Below, piece after piece: positions 16,365 through 24,383 of a DNA stretch of 26,352 bases. The stretch spans positions 1-26,352 of the forward strand of contig JAPPNY010000249.1 in NCBI GenBank assembly GCA_028818385.1. Direction: 5' to 3'. The translations under genes and the position numbers were made by a program. Within the stretch, counting starts at the first letter, position 1. The number at the start of each line of letters is the position of its first letter. Under the pieces are notes generated by a model that saw only the letters and a program-made list of their open reading frames with translations, had not been told where the DNA came from and ran no database searches. Source of the stretch: Spirochaetaceae bacterium (lineage in GTDB: Bacteria > Spirochaetota > Spirochaetia > SZUA-6 > Bin103).

Positions 16365-16378
16365 GAAGTGAGCACTTC
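16365..16378. promoter_or_regulatory. Palindrome immediately upstream of the phd start
   Basis: GAAGTG and CACTTC are perfectly complementary around AG and end three bases before the ATG of the Phd antitoxin. Phd/YefM proteins repress their own promoters by binding palindromes at this location, so it is a reasonable operator candidate. The arms are only six bases, so chance is not excluded. Confidence 0.4.
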
Positions 16379-16381
16379 CCG

Positions 16382-16636
16382 ATGAAGGTGGAGTTCAGCG
16401 ACCTCAAGCAGCAGTCAACTCGACTCCTCGCTGAACTGAAGGAGTCAGGACGGACGATCCTCATCACCGAACATGGCAAGCCGTCGGCCTACCTTGTTGA
16501 CCTTGAGTCGTACGAAGCGATGCAGAGCAAGGTGCGGACACTGGAAGGAATTGCTCGCGGAGAGCGCGCGCTGATCGAGAACAGGACCTTCGTCGAGTCT
16601 GAAGCGAAGCAAGAGATGGCCAGATGGCTCGGCTGA
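16382..16636 (+). CDS. Phd/YefM-family antitoxin (orphan)
   Basis: An 84-residue antitoxin and autorepressor. The N-terminal half has the Phd/YefM DNA-binding fold (VEFSDLKQQSTRLLAELKES, then ILITEHGKPSAYLVDLESYE). The C-terminal half is the charged helix that normally wraps the toxin. ATG 16382 is clear because the frame upstream lies over the divergent gene. It carries a palindrome just upstream. The expected ParE/RelE toxin should begin at 16624, overlapping the last codons of this gene, but it stops after 13 codons. The antitoxin therefore appears to be an orphan, which could still regulate its own promoter, or the divergent AlkZ-like gene, or neutralise a related toxin elsewhere. Confidence 0.85.
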   Translation: MKVEFSDLKQQSTRLLAELKESGRTILITEHGKPSAYLVDLESYEAMQSKVRTLEGIARGERALIENRTFVESEAKQEMARWLG

Positions 16637-16665
16637 TCTGGGCGGAACCAGCGCTCATCGCCTGA
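16624..16665 (+). pseudogene. Remnant of a ParE/RelE-type toxin (13 codons)
   Basis: ATG 16624 overlaps the end of phd in the usual antitoxin/toxin arrangement and encodes MARLIWAEPALIA, then TGA. The first eleven residues match the conserved N-terminus of ParE-family toxins, which typically read as M-A-x-(L/V)-I-W-(T/S/A)-E-P-A-L. Nothing of the remaining 80 or so residues is seen in any frame before the next gene begins 15 bases later. This looks like a toxin deleted from its 3' side. The alternative is a chance resemblance in a short stretch. Confidence 0.5.
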
Positions 16666-16679
16666 AGGACGGACTTCGG

Positions 16680-18626
16680 GTGCGCCATGAGCCTCCATCG
16701 GCGCAACGCCGACGTTCAGCGACGTACGCCGCGCGGGCCGCGCTCGCTTCTGTCCTGTTGCTGCCGGCCTGTTCTACGGCTCACCAGAGCTTCACTCCGG
16801 CCGCGGACCCGTTTCCCCAGGAGTCGCGTGCCGACCGCATCGCTGCCGATCAGTTCGTCGGTGCCGGACCGCTGACCGTGGGCGCCAAGCGCACCGGTCC
16901 CTACGTCGACCGGGTGTTCCGCGACTCGTTCGGGCGCGAGGTGCTGCTGCGCGGCTACAACGTCACCTCGCGGACGCTGCTGACCCGCGGCGGCCTCACC
17001 CCGTTCGCCGACCTGGAGCAGGGGCGAACGCTCACCGACCTGCTCCGCCGGCGCACCGGGGCGAACGTCGCGCGCTTTCTCATCTCGTGGGAGGGCACGC
17101 ACCCGGAGGTCGACCGGATCGACACCGACTACTTGCGGACGATCGCCCAGCAGATTCAGGTCGTGACTGAACGCGGCATCTACGTGGTCCTCGACTACCA
17201 CCAGGACAACTTCTCCCGCCACCTGGTGCCGCACGGCCACGGCGACGGTGCGCCGGCCTGGGTGACGCCCGGCCTGCCGCGCCGGCCGTGCGGCCCGCCC
17301 TGCGTCGATTCCGTGCAGCATTACCTGGTCAACCGCTCCGTGCGCGCGGCGTTCCGCAACTTCTGGGACAACGCGGAGTTCCCGACCTCCGCGGGTCCCC
17401 GCCGCCTGCAGGACGAGTTCCTCTGGCAGCTCGCGCGGGTGCTGGCCTACCTGCGCGAGGCGCTGCCGGCGCCGGCGTTCGAGCGGGTGCTGGGCGTCGA
17501 GCCCATGAACGAGCCGGTCGACGGCGGGCGGCGCGGCATGAGCGCCGCGGCCTGGGACAACGAAAGGCTCTGGCCGTTCTACCGCCGCGTGCGCGGCGTG
17601 CTCGATGACGCCGGTTGGGGCGCCAAGCTGGTGTTCGCCGGACCGTCGGCGTTCTGGAACACCAACCTGGGGTTTCCGGGCGGCAACCAAGGGTTGCTCC
17701 GCACCGGCGGCGGCCACCTGTCCGAGCCTCCCGGGCCCGGCTACGCGTTCGCCCCGCACTTCTACGACATCGCGCGGCTGGGCGGACTGGTGCGCGGCCC
17801 GCCGCGGCCCGATGCGTACCTTCGGGACTTCGATCGCATCCGTACCGAGGGGCGCTTCCTGGACCTGCCGGTGTTCGTGGGCGAGTTCGGATCGCGCGTG
17901 ACCGGCGGTACGGCTCCGGATCCCGCGCGCATGATCGGCGCCGCCTATGCGGGCCTGTCCGCGGCGGGCGTCCGGCGGGACGAGCGGCTGAACCTGGAAG
18001 CGCCGCCGCTGTCGGCCGCGCAGTGGGAGTGGGGGATCCACTCGTTCTCGGTGGTCGCCGGCGACGAGGCCGAGTACCGGGTGGACCCGTTCCTGGTTGA
18101 GCGCGCCTTTCCGCGCAGGATCCAGGGCGATCTCTTGAGCTTCGGCTACAACGCGCGCGCCCGCGAACGCGCCGGGAACGAGCTGCGCTGGCTGGCGCTG
18201 AAGCCCACGGAGGACGGGCCGTCGCTGCTCGCCGATCGACGCTTTATCCTGGTGCTGTGGCGCGGCCGCCGGTCGGCGGCGCCCACGGAGGTGTTCATGC
18301 CCAGGCACATGGCTGCGGACCGGCTGGTCGCGGTGAGCGAGGACCGGGTGACCGTCGGTTTCGGCGCCGAAGCCCGGACCGGCGACAGCAGCCACGCCCT
18401 CCTGCCGGACGCGCCGGACGGCGGCAGCCGCCTGCTGGTGTGGGACGATCCGGACCCGGGGGAGGACCATGACACCGTGCACTTCGTGCTCGCCGCCGAT
18501 GGCGTACAGCCGCCGCACCCCGGCATGAGCTGGGAGGCGCTCCGCCGCGCGCTGGTCGCCTGGCTGCGCGACCCGGCGCATCCGGCGCGGAGCCCCCTCG
18601 TCTGGAACCGGCAGGAGCGGAGTTGA
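16680..18626 (+). CDS. Lipoprotein glycoside hydrolase family 5, endoglycoceramidase-like
   Basis: A 648-residue secreted lipoprotein. The N-terminus has arginines, a hydrophobic segment (ALASVLLL) and the lipobox LPAC with C31, so it should be anchored to an envelope membrane. The catalytic domain is clan GH-A family 5: [20 protein letters not shown] (the endoglycoceramidase-type version of the usual D-M-H-Q-D-x-x-S-R), acid/base E278 in EPMNEP, H360 in APHFYD and nucleophile E402 in FVGEFGS. A C-terminal beta domain follows from about residue 480. Endoglycoceramidases release the whole glycan from glycosphingolipids, which are mainly eukaryotic. GTG 16680 is chosen, with GAAGGA upstream. 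It is followed after four bases by glycerol kinase, so glycolipid or glycoglycerolipid breakdown is a sensible reading. Related GH5 beta-glycosidases remain possible. Confidence 0.82.
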   Translation: MRHEPPSAQRRRSATYAARAALASVLLLPACSTAHQSFTPAADPFPQESRADRIAADQFVGAGPLTVGAKRTGPYVDRVFRDSFGREVLLRGYNVTSRTLLTRGGLTPFADLEQGRTLTDLLRRRTGANVARFLISWEGTHPEVDRIDTDYLRTIAQQIQVVTERGIYVVLDYHQDNFSRHLVPHGHGDGAPAWVTPGLPRRPCGPPCVDSVQHYLVNRSVRAAFRNFWDNAEFPTSAGPRRLQDEFLWQLARVLAYLREALPAPAFERVLGVEPMNEPVDGGRRGMSAAAWDNERLWPFYRRVRGVLDDAGWGAKLVFAGPSAFWNTNLGFPGGNQGLLRTGGGHLSEPPGPGYAFAPHFYDIARLGGLVRGPPRPDAYLRDFDRIRTEGRFLDLPVFVGEFGSRVTGGTAPDPARMIGAAYAGLSAAGVRRDERLNLEAPPLSAAQWEWGIHSFSVVAGDEAEYRVDPFLVERAFPRRIQGDLLSFGYNARARERAGNELRWLALKPTEDGPSLLADRRFILVLWRGRRSAAPTEVFMPRHMAADRLVAVSEDRVTVGFGAEARTGDSSHALLPDAPDGGSRLLVWDDPDPGEDHDTVHFVLAADGVQPPHPGMSWEALRRALVAWLRDPAHPARSPLVWNRQERS

Positions 18627-18630
18627 CCCC

Positions 18631-20118
18631 ATGTACGTGATGGCACTGGACCAGGGAACGACCAGCTCGCGGGCGATCCTCTTCGATCGCGGCGGGAACA
18701 TCCGCTCGGTCGCGCAGCGCGAGACGACCCAGCACTTCCCGCAGCCGGGATGGGTCGAACAGGACGCGGGCGAGATCTGGGAGACACAGGCCGAGGTAGC
18801 GGTGGAGGCGCTGCGCTCAGCCGGCGTCGACGGCAGCCGGATCGCGGCGGTCGGCATCACCAACCAGCGCGAGACCACCGTCGTCTGGGACCGCCGCACG
18901 GGCGAGCCGGTCGGCAACGCCATCGTGTGGCAGGACCGGAGGACCGCGGACGCCTGCGATGAGCTGCGCCGCGCGGGCGTCGAGGAGCGCGTGCGCGCCA
19001 GGACGGGGCTGCTGCTGGATCCGTACTTCTCCGGAACCAAGATCGCCTGGATCCTCGAACACGTCTCCGGCGCCCGTGAGCGGGCGGAGGCCGGCGAGCT
19101 GGCCTTCGGCACCGTCGATTCGTGGCTGGCGTTCCGGCTCACCGGCGGGCGGCTGCACGTCACCGACGCCACCAACGCCAGCCGCACGCTGCTGTACGAC
19201 ATCCATGCCGGGGACTGGGACGACGAGTTGCTCGACCTGCTGGGCGTGCCGCGTGCGCTGCTGCCCGAGGTGCGGGGGTCGAGCGCCGTATACGCCGAGA
19301 TCGCGGGAATCCACGATCTGGCCGGCGTGCCGCTGGCGGGCATCGCCGGCGACCAGCAGTCGGCGCTGATGGGCCAGCTCTGCACCGAGCGCGGCTCGGT
19401 CAAGACCACCTACGGCACCGGCTGCTTCGCCCTGCTGCACACCGGGACGGCGCCGCAGCCATCGGAGAGGGGGCTGCTGACCACCATCGCCTGCTCGCCC
19501 GACCGGCAGCCGCGCTACGCCCTGGAGGGCAGCGTCTTCACCGGCGGGGCGGTGGTCCGCTGGCTGCGCGACGGGCTCGGCCTGATCCGTGCCGCAGAGG
19601 AGGTCGAGGCGCTCGCCGCCTCGGTGCCTGATTCCGGCGGCGTGGTGCTGGTGCCGGCGTTCACGGGGCTGGGCGTCCCGCATTGGGACCCGCACGCGCG
19701 TGGCACGATCGTCGGCATGACCCTTGGCACGGGCGCCGGCCACCTGGCGCGCGCGGCGCTGGAGGGCATCGCCTTCCAGGTCGCCGAGCTGCTGGACGCC
19801 CTGGCCGCCGACGCGGGAGCCGCACCGGCGGAGATGCGGATCGACGGCGGGGCGGCGCGCAACGACCTGCTGATGCAGTTCCAGGCCGACGTGACCGGGC
19901 TGCCCGTGGTAAGGCCGGAAGTCACGGAGTCGACGGGGCTCGGAGCCGCGTACCTGGCCGGCCTGGCGGTCGGGTACTGGCAGGGAGTCGAGGAGCTGGC
20001 CGGGAACTGGCGCGTGGAGCGGCGCTTCGAGCCGTCGCTGCCGGAGGACCGTGTCGCCGGGTTGCGCGCGTCGTGGTCGCGGGCCGTGGAGCGCGCAGGC
20101 AACTGGGCGGCCGACTAG
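18631..20118 (+). CDS. glpK: Glycerol kinase
   Basis: Phosphorylates glycerol to sn-glycerol 3-phosphate in the cytoplasm. The 495-residue FGGY-family kinase has the diagnostic N-terminus [16 protein letters not shown], the glycerol-binding [16 protein letters not shown] and IVWQDRRT segments, [19 protein letters not shown], the ATP-binding [14 protein letters not shown] and the C-terminal [15 protein letters not shown]. All match glycerol kinase rather than other sugar kinases, and the length is close to the E. coli enzyme. ATG 18631 lies four bases after the GH5 gene. The final TAG overlaps the left CTAG of an inserted 124-bp element, so insertion left the protein intact. No glpF or glpD is adjacent. 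The setting behind an endoglycoceramidase-like gene suggests use of glycerol released from lipids. Confidence 0.95.
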   Translation: MYVMALDQGTTSSRAILFDRGGNIRSVAQRETTQHFPQPGWVEQDAGEIWETQAEVAVEALRSAGVDGSRIAAVGITNQRETTVVWDRRTGEPVGNAIVWQDRRTADACDELRRAGVEERVRARTGLLLDPYFSGTKIAWILEHVSGARERAEAGELAFGTVDSWLAFRLTGGRLHVTDATNASRTLLYDIHAGDWDDELLDLLGVPRALLPEVRGSSAVYAEIAGIHDLAGVPLAGIAGDQQSALMGQLCTERGSVKTTYGTGCFALLHTGTAPQPSERGLLTTIACSPDRQPRYALEGSVFTGGAVVRWLRDGLGLIRAAEEVEALAASVPDSGGVVLVPAFTGLGVPHWDPHARGTIVGMTLGTGAGHLARAALEGIAFQVAELLDALAADAGAAPAEMRIDGGAARNDLLMQFQADVTGLPVVRPEVTESTGLGAAYLAGLAVGYWQGVEELAGNWRVERRFEPSLPEDRVAGLRASWSRAVERAGNWAAD

Positions 20119-20133
20119 TACCCCATCAAACTG
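20115..20133 (+). repeat. Left inverted repeat arm of the miniature element
   Basis: CTAGTACCCCATCAAACTG, perfectly complementary over all 19 bases to 20228-20246. The first four bases are read as the target duplication and the remaining 15 as the terminal repeat. Confidence 0.85.
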
Positions 20134-20172
20134 ATGTCGACGGGTCAAGATAGGTGGCTAAACGGGCTTCAA

Positions 20173-20191
20173 GCGCGCTGGAACAGCGCGC
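20173..20191. other. Central GC-rich hairpin of the miniature element
   Basis: GCGCGCTG and CAGCGCGC pair perfectly around GAA, centred within two bases of the midpoint of the element. No T-run follows, so it is not a canonical terminator, but in RNA it would be a very stable stem between glpK and the downstream gene. Confidence 0.7.
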
Positions 20192-20227
20192 ACGAGGTCG
20201 AGTCACGTAGCACGCACCCCCAAACTA

Positions 20228-20246
20228 CAGTTTGATGGGGTACTAG
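20228..20246 (-). repeat. Right inverted repeat arm of the miniature element
   Basis: CAGTTTGATGGGGTACTAG, the exact reverse complement of the left arm. A degenerate subterminal copy, ACCCCCAAACT (20216-20226), lies directly inside it in opposite orientation. The right arm can therefore also fold on its neighbour (CAAACT with AGTTTG, CCCC with GGGG), an alternative to pairing with the left arm. Confidence 0.85.
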
Positions 20247-20260
20247 CAGGGGGATTGAGC

Positions 20261-21370
20261 ATGGGCGAACGGTTGAACATCGGAGTGATCGGCGCGGCCG
20301 GGCGCGGCGGCCGCCTGCTGCGCGTGCAGGAGGGGCTGGACGTCGACGTGCGGGCGGTGTGCGACACCCGCGCGGAGCCGCTTGCGGACGTGCAGCGGGA
20401 GTTGGGCGCCGAGCGGTCGTTCACGGACTACCGCGACATGCTGGATGAGGTACGGCTCGATGCCGTGATCGTGGGCACCCCCATGCCCTTTCACGCCGAG
20501 CACTCGATCGCGGCGCTGGAGCGAGGGGTGAGCGTGGTCTCCGAGGTGCCGGCGGCCGTGTCGGTCGACGAATGCCGGCGGCTGGTGGCGGCGTGCCGGG
20601 CCAGCGCCGGCACGTACATGATGGCCGAAAACTACATCTGCATGAGGCAGAACCAGATCGTCAAGGAGATCGTCGCCGCCGGCCTGTTCGGAACCGTCTA
20701 CTTCGGCGACGGCGAGTACCTGCACGAGCTGCGCGGCGCGCCGCAGTCCAACCCCACGCCGTGGCGGCGGCGCTGGCAGCAGGGAATCAACGGCATCACC
20801 TACGGCACCCACAGCCTGGGCCCGCTGCTGAGCTGGATGCCCGGCGACCGCGTCGCGCAGGTCTCCTGCGCCGGCACCGGCCATCACTACCTCGACCACG
20901 ACGGCCGGCAGTACGAGGCCGAGGACTCCTCGGTGATGCTGGGCAAGATGCGCTCGGGCGGCCTGGTCAAGGTGCGGGTGGACATGCTGTCGGACCGCCC
21001 GCACGCGATGCACAACTACCAGTTGCAGGGCACCGACGGCTGCTACGAGTCGGCGCGCGCGGAAGGCGAGCGCGGCCGCATCTGGGTGCGGGCACGCTCC
21101 TCCGGCACCGAGTGGCGGGACCTGGAGGACCTGGCCGAGGAGTTCCTGCCGGCGAGCTGGCGGGTGTGGGGCGAGGCCGCTCGCGGCTCCGGGCACGGCG
21201 GCGGGGACCTGATCCAGTTGCTGGACTTCGTGAACGCGGTGCGGGACGGCACCGAGCCCGAGCTCGGCATCGACGCCGCCATGGACATGACCTTGCCCGG
21301 ACTGGTCAGCCAGCAGTCTATCGAGCAGGACGGCGCGTGGCTGGATGTGCCCGACTCACGCTACTGGTAG
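20261..21370 (+). CDS. Gfo/Idh/MocA family protein, GH109-like
   Basis: A 369-residue NAD(P)-binding protein. The Rossmann motif is NIGVIGAAGRGG. The usual E-K-P is replaced by SEVPAAVS (EVP at 95-97), and it has YMMAENY (119-125), GEYLHELRG (151-159) and the histidine-bearing YGTHSLGPLL (H184). These are the features that set family GH109 alpha-N-acetylgalactosaminidases apart from ordinary Gfo/Idh dehydrogenases; GH109 enzymes use NAD in a redox-assisted glycosidic cleavage. A glycosidase or lyase role is thus plausible, but an ordinary dehydrogenase is not excluded and the true GH109 boundary needs alignment. No signal peptide is present. ATG 20261 has AGGGGG seven bases upstream, placed just outside the inserted element. 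The next gene begins 16 bases after its stop. Confidence 0.82.
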   Translation: MGERLNIGVIGAAGRGGRLLRVQEGLDVDVRAVCDTRAEPLADVQRELGAERSFTDYRDMLDEVRLDAVIVGTPMPFHAEHSIAALERGVSVVSEVPAAVSVDECRRLVAACRASAGTYMMAENYICMRQNQIVKEIVAAGLFGTVYFGDGEYLHELRGAPQSNPTPWRRRWQQGINGITYGTHSLGPLLSWMPGDRVAQVSCAGTGHHYLDHDGRQYEAEDSSVMLGKMRSGGLVKVRVDMLSDRPHAMHNYQLQGTDGCYESARAEGERGRIWVRARSSGTEWRDLEDLAEEFLPASWRVWGEAARGSGHGGGDLIQLLDFVNAVRDGTEPELGIDAAMDMTLPGLVSQQSIEQDGAWLDVPDSRYW

Positions 21371-21386
21371 AAGGACGGAGACGGAG

Positions 21387-22340
21387 ATGGCTGACAACGT
21401 ATTGGTAATGGCCGAAGTAGAGCCCTACCGCGTGATCGTGCCGATGATCGCGGAACGGTGCCGGGTCGTGCGCTGGCGCCCCGATGACGACGCCTGGCAT
21501 GCGGAGCTTCCCCGGATCGACGGGATCTACACGTACGCGCACGTCACGGTGTCGGCCGGGCTGATGGACGCAACCCCGCGGCTCAAGGTGATCAGCAACT
21601 TCGGCGTCGGCTGCGATCACATCGACCTGGCGGCGGCAGAGGAGCGGGGCATCCCGGTGGGCAACACGCCCCACGTCCTCGACGGGGCCACCGCAGACAT
21701 CACCTTCGCGCTGCTGCTGGCCGGGGCGCGCAACATCGTCAAGGGCGACCACTTCGCGCGCGGGCCGGATTTCCTGGAGTACGACCCGAGCTTCATGCTG
21801 GGCCAGGAGGTGCATCACCAGACGCTGGGGATCATCGGGCTGGGCAACATCGGCTACCAGGTCGCGCGGCGGGCGCAGGGCTTCGACATGACCGTGCTCT
21901 ACCACAACCGCACCCGCAACCGAAAAGCCGAGGCGGACCTCGGCGCGCGCTACGTCGCGCTCGACGAGTTGCTCGCGCGGTCGGACTTCGTGGCGCTGAA
22001 CATGCCCCTGACCGACCAGACGCGCGGCATGATCGGCGCGCGGGAGCTGGGCCTGATGAAGGAATCGGCGGTGCTGGTCAACGCCGCGCGCGGCGCGGTG
22101 ATCGACCACGACGCGCTGCTCGACACGATGCGGGCCGGCAAGCTCCACTGCGCGGCCGTCGACGTGACCGAGCCCGAGCCGCTGCCCCGCGACCATCCAC
22201 TCCTGGAGCTCGACAACGTCATCGTGATCCCCCACCTCGGTAGCGCCACCGAGCAGACCCGCCAGGCGATGTCCGACCTCTCGGTGAGGAACCTGCTTGC
22301 CGGGCTGGAAGGCAGGAAGTTGCCGAACCGGATCGTCTGA
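21387..22340 (+). CDS. D-2-hydroxyacid dehydrogenase, glyoxylate/hydroxypyruvate reductase type
   Basis: A 317-residue NAD(P)-dependent D-isomer-specific 2-hydroxyacid dehydrogenase. It has the substrate-domain segment NFGVGCDHIDL, the nucleotide-binding LGIIGLGNIG (147-156), and the catalytic triad R235 in NAARGAVID, E264 in TEPEPLP and H283 in PHLGSAT. The E-P-E-P-L-P form and overall length suit the GhrB/glyoxylate reductase group, which makes glycolate or D-glycerate from glyoxylate or hydroxypyruvate. ATG 21387 has GGAG-type purine repeats upstream. It is the last gene of the plus-strand operon and ends five bases from the convergent stop of the AAA ATPase, with no recognisable terminator between. 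The exact substrate is not provable from sequence. Confidence 0.88.
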   Translation: MADNVLVMAEVEPYRVIVPMIAERCRVVRWRPDDDAWHAELPRIDGIYTYAHVTVSAGLMDATPRLKVISNFGVGCDHIDLAAAEERGIPVGNTPHVLDGATADITFALLLAGARNIVKGDHFARGPDFLEYDPSFMLGQEVHHQTLGIIGLGNIGYQVARRAQGFDMTVLYHNRTRNRKAEADLGARYVALDELLARSDFVALNMPLTDQTRGMIGARELGLMKESAVLVNAARGAVIDHDALLDTMRAGKLHCAAVDVTEPEPLPRDHPLLELDNVIVIPHLGSATEQTRQAMSDLSVRNLLAGLEGRKLPNRIV

Positions 22341-22345
22341 GGCGG

Positions 22346-23938
22346 TTACATCCCCCACACCGTGATCGCGCGGCCATCATCGGCGCGTTCATCGCGACGG
22401 AAGATCTTCTCCTGCCACGGCTTGCCTTCGGTTCGGTCGAAGACCACCAGATGGCCCGACCGCGCCGCGCAGCGGTCCATGTAGCCGGCCGTCTGCGCCA
22501 GTCCCTCGCGTATCGTGCGCTCCAGGCCCTTGTGCAGCACCTTGCACTCGATCACGAATCTGCACGGGGTCTTCGACTCCGCTCCGCCGGCATGCGGCCA
22601 GATGATGAGCAGGTCCGTGCGGCCTCGTCCCAGCCCGTACTCGCGCTCGATGCGACCCCCGCCGTTCACGATGCGATGCAGGAACGCCTGCAACAGAAGC
22701 TGCGGGCCGGCTTCCACGTAGTCGAAGCGCGCGACCCAGTGCTCGGAGTGCTCGCGGAAGAATGCCTGGAACGCGGCCATCAGCTTGTCGAGGTCGAGGA
22801 CGCCGTCAGCGTCCACGTACCAGGCGACGTCCTGCGCCAGCTCCTCCTGCGCGATCCACGTCAACTCCCGTGGGACCACCTCCGCATACAGGGGGTTGGC
22901 GATGCGCACCGGCGGCTGCTGCGCCACCAGGCCCAGGTCACGGACGTACTCCAGGTCGCGGTCCGTGAACGCACGCCCGTCGCCGCCGCTCAGCAACGGC
23001 TCGACCACGCGCCGCACGCGCCCTTCCCGCAGCTTGTCGGCGAGCTGGTCGAGGTGGGTCACGCGGCTCAGGATGAGGTGCTCCTGTGCGTCGAGAAGGT
23101 CCTCTGCGGTGATCGCGCGCGAGCGGTCGCGGCCCGCCTCGCTGTCGAAGCACGCTCTGCGACACAGCGCGTTCACCAGCCACGGCTGGCCGCGGGTCTG
23201 CCGCCACACCGTGCCGAGCGCTTTCGGGGTGAACGGCTGCCCGGTTTCGTCGGTGTGCTGGGCGAGCAGCGCGCGCACGTCGGCCTCCGTGAAGTCACCC
23301 AGGCGGAGCGACTCGGCCTTGATGTTGAACGCGCTGCCGCCGGTGACCATCGCGTTCTCGGAGCTGGAATGGATGCGGTAGTCCCGGACGTCACGGACGC
23401 CGCACAGCACGACGCTCTGCGGAAAGCCGGATGGGCGCCGATCGTAGCCGGCCCGCAACTGGCGAAGCACGGAGATCAGCGTGTCGCCGATCAGGGTGTC
23501 GATCTCGTCGACCAGCAGCACCACGGGTCTCGACTCCGCCTCGCACCACTGTGTCAAAGCCTCCGCCAGAGCTCCGGTGCCGAAGGCCGCCATGATGTCG
23601 GACCAGACGCCGTACAGGAACGGGTCGCCCACCGAGCGCGCCCGCGAGGCGAGTGCGCCGAGAATGACGCGCATGGCGGGTTCCACGGCTTCACGCATCG
23701 CCTGGGCGGGCTCGACGTTCACGTACACGCACCGAAAGTCGCCGGCCTCGCCGCTGTTGAGCAGGTCGCGGAGCGCCAGCAGTGCGGAGGTCTTGCCGGT
23801 CTGCCGAGGGGCGTGCAGCACGAAGTAGCGCTTGTCCGGATCATCTCCAGGATCTCGTCGAGGTCGAATCGCTCCAGCGGTGGGACGTGGTAATGGTCCT
23901 CCGCGATGATGGGACCCTTCGATGTTGAACTTGCGCAC
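22346..23938 (-). CDS. AAA ATPase with C-terminal PD-(D/E)XK nuclease-like domain, N-terminus double-frameshifted
   Basis: A 530-codon reading frame. Walker A is APRQTGKT (43-50), Walker B is VVLLVDEID (139-147) and the C-terminus has a nuclease-like set RTDLLI (D442) and FVIECKV (E464, K466). This is the layout of the mobile AAA-ATPase/PD-(D/E)XK proteins of unknown, probably defensive or selfish, function. GTG 23938 starts VRKFNIEG, the family's usual N-terminus. Residues 9-34 of the frame are not family-like. In the other frame, however, the same bases read PIIAEDHYHVPP and LDEILEMIR, the conserved segment. An extra base at about 23911-23917 and a missing base at 23836/23837 explain this and cancel out. 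The frame stays open, so a full-length protein with 26 wrong residues is made unless the indels are sequencing errors. Confidence 0.82.
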   Translation of the reverse strand: MRKFNIEGSHHRGGPLPRPTAGAIRPRRDPGDDPDKRYFVLHAPRQTGKTSALLALRDLLNSGEAGDFRCVYVNVEPAQAMREAVEPAMRVILGALASRARSVGDPFLYGVWSDIMAAFGTGALAEALTQWCEAESRPVVLLVDEIDTLIGDTLISVLRQLRAGYDRRPSGFPQSVVLCGVRDVRDYRIHSSSENAMVTGGSAFNIKAESLRLGDFTEADVRALLAQHTDETGQPFTPKALGTVWRQTRGQPWLVNALCRRACFDSEAGRDRSRAITAEDLLDAQEHLILSRVTHLDQLADKLREGRVRRVVEPLLSGGDGRAFTDRDLEYVRDLGLVAQQPPVRIANPLYAEVVPRELTWIAQEELAQDVAWYVDADGVLDLDKLMAAFQAFFREHSEHWVARFDYVEAGPQLLLQAFLHRIVNGGGRIEREYGLGRGRTDLLIIWPHAGGAESKTPCRFVIECKVLHKGLERTIREGLAQTAGYMDRCAARSGHLVVFDRTEGKPWQEKIFRRDERADDGRAITVWGM

Positions 23939-23993
23939 CGCCGTCAGTGTGCCACGGCCACCGTCACACGGCATGCGGCCGGGCGAGCGAAGC

Positions 23994-24383
23994 CTACGCC
24001 AACTCGATCCGGGCGCGCAGGCCCGGCGCCCGCAGGAGTCTTTCGTCGCCGGTAACGAGCGCCGTGGACAGCGCTTCCGCGAGCGCCACCTAGACCGCGT
24101 CGTACGCTCTCACGTTGTGCCGAAGTTGCCAGACCCGGTCCAGCAAGGGCGCATGCGCGTATCGTTCGATGTCGAGATCGCGCCAGCGATCGAGCGTCCG
24201 CCCGACGCGAGCGTCTTCCAACAGTCCGTGGAGTACGTGTCTCCTCAAAACCTGGGCTATCTCGATGTCTATCAGATGGGGTGCGTGGATGACTTCGGTT
24301 TCGTCCTCGAGACGGGATGAGATCCGGTCGCCGGCCGGTGTATTCAGCAGGAGCTCCACGGCCGCTGAGGCGTCGAGCACCAT
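23994..24383 (-). pseudogene. vapC: VapC-type PIN-domain toxin interrupted by an amber codon
   Basis: A 129-codon VapC-like frame. The first 97 residues carry D4 in MVLDASAAVELLL and the glutamate in LIDIEIAQVLRR. After YDAV the next codon, at 24092-24090, is TAG. Reading straight on gives VALAEALSTALVTGDERLLRA and a natural TAG at 23996-23994. Family members read Y-D-A-x-Y-V-A-L-A-E, so a Tyr codon (TAC/TAT) has become TAG by one substitution. The product would lack the last acidic residue (D in TGDERLL) and should be inactive. Its ATG at 24383 overlaps the antitoxin's TGA by one base. Genuine genes here also end in TAG, so amber reassignment is unlikely. Confidence 0.85.

Larger units (their letters stand above)
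20115..20246. mobile_element. Miniature inverted-repeat element with CTAG target duplication
   Basis: A 124-bp body (20119-20242) begins TACCCCATCAAACTG and ends with the exact reverse complement CAGTTTGATGGGGTA. It is bounded on both sides by CTAG (20115-20118 and 20243-20246). There is no coding capacity, so any movement would need a transposase in trans. A perfect 8-bp hairpin lies at its centre. Removing the body and one CTAG rejoins the glpK stop codon TAG to CAGGGGGATTGAGC and the next ATG, a normal 14-base operon spacing. This strongly suggests insertion at a CTAG site overlapping the stop codon. Because CTAG is self-complementary, the perfect inverted match is 19 bases. The transposon family was not recognised. 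Confidence 0.75.

Noticed and set aside
8436..16372. The 10-mer CACGAAGTGA shared by the dyad before the ATPase and the palindrome before phd
   Set aside because: Many 10-mers are expected to be shared by chance in a window of this size, and the symmetry of the two sites differs.
16716..19409. Very long open frame on the minus strand opposite the GH5 and glpK genes
   Set aside because: An antisense shadow produced by high GC codon use. It has low-complexity Arg/Ala/Gly/Pro composition and no family motif, while the plus-strand genes are unmistakable.
20173..20191. Central hairpin of the miniature element as a terminator for glpK
   Set aside because: A perfect stem but no following T-run. 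Its symmetrical position in the element points to an element feature rather than a dedicated terminator.
24090..24092. Programmed readthrough or amber recoding in vapC
   Set aside because: Normal genes in the window (aldolase, both PhyH genes, glpK, the PIN gene) end in TAG, no downstream pyrrolysine- or selenocysteine-type structure is recognisable, and the replaced residue is an ordinary tyrosine.
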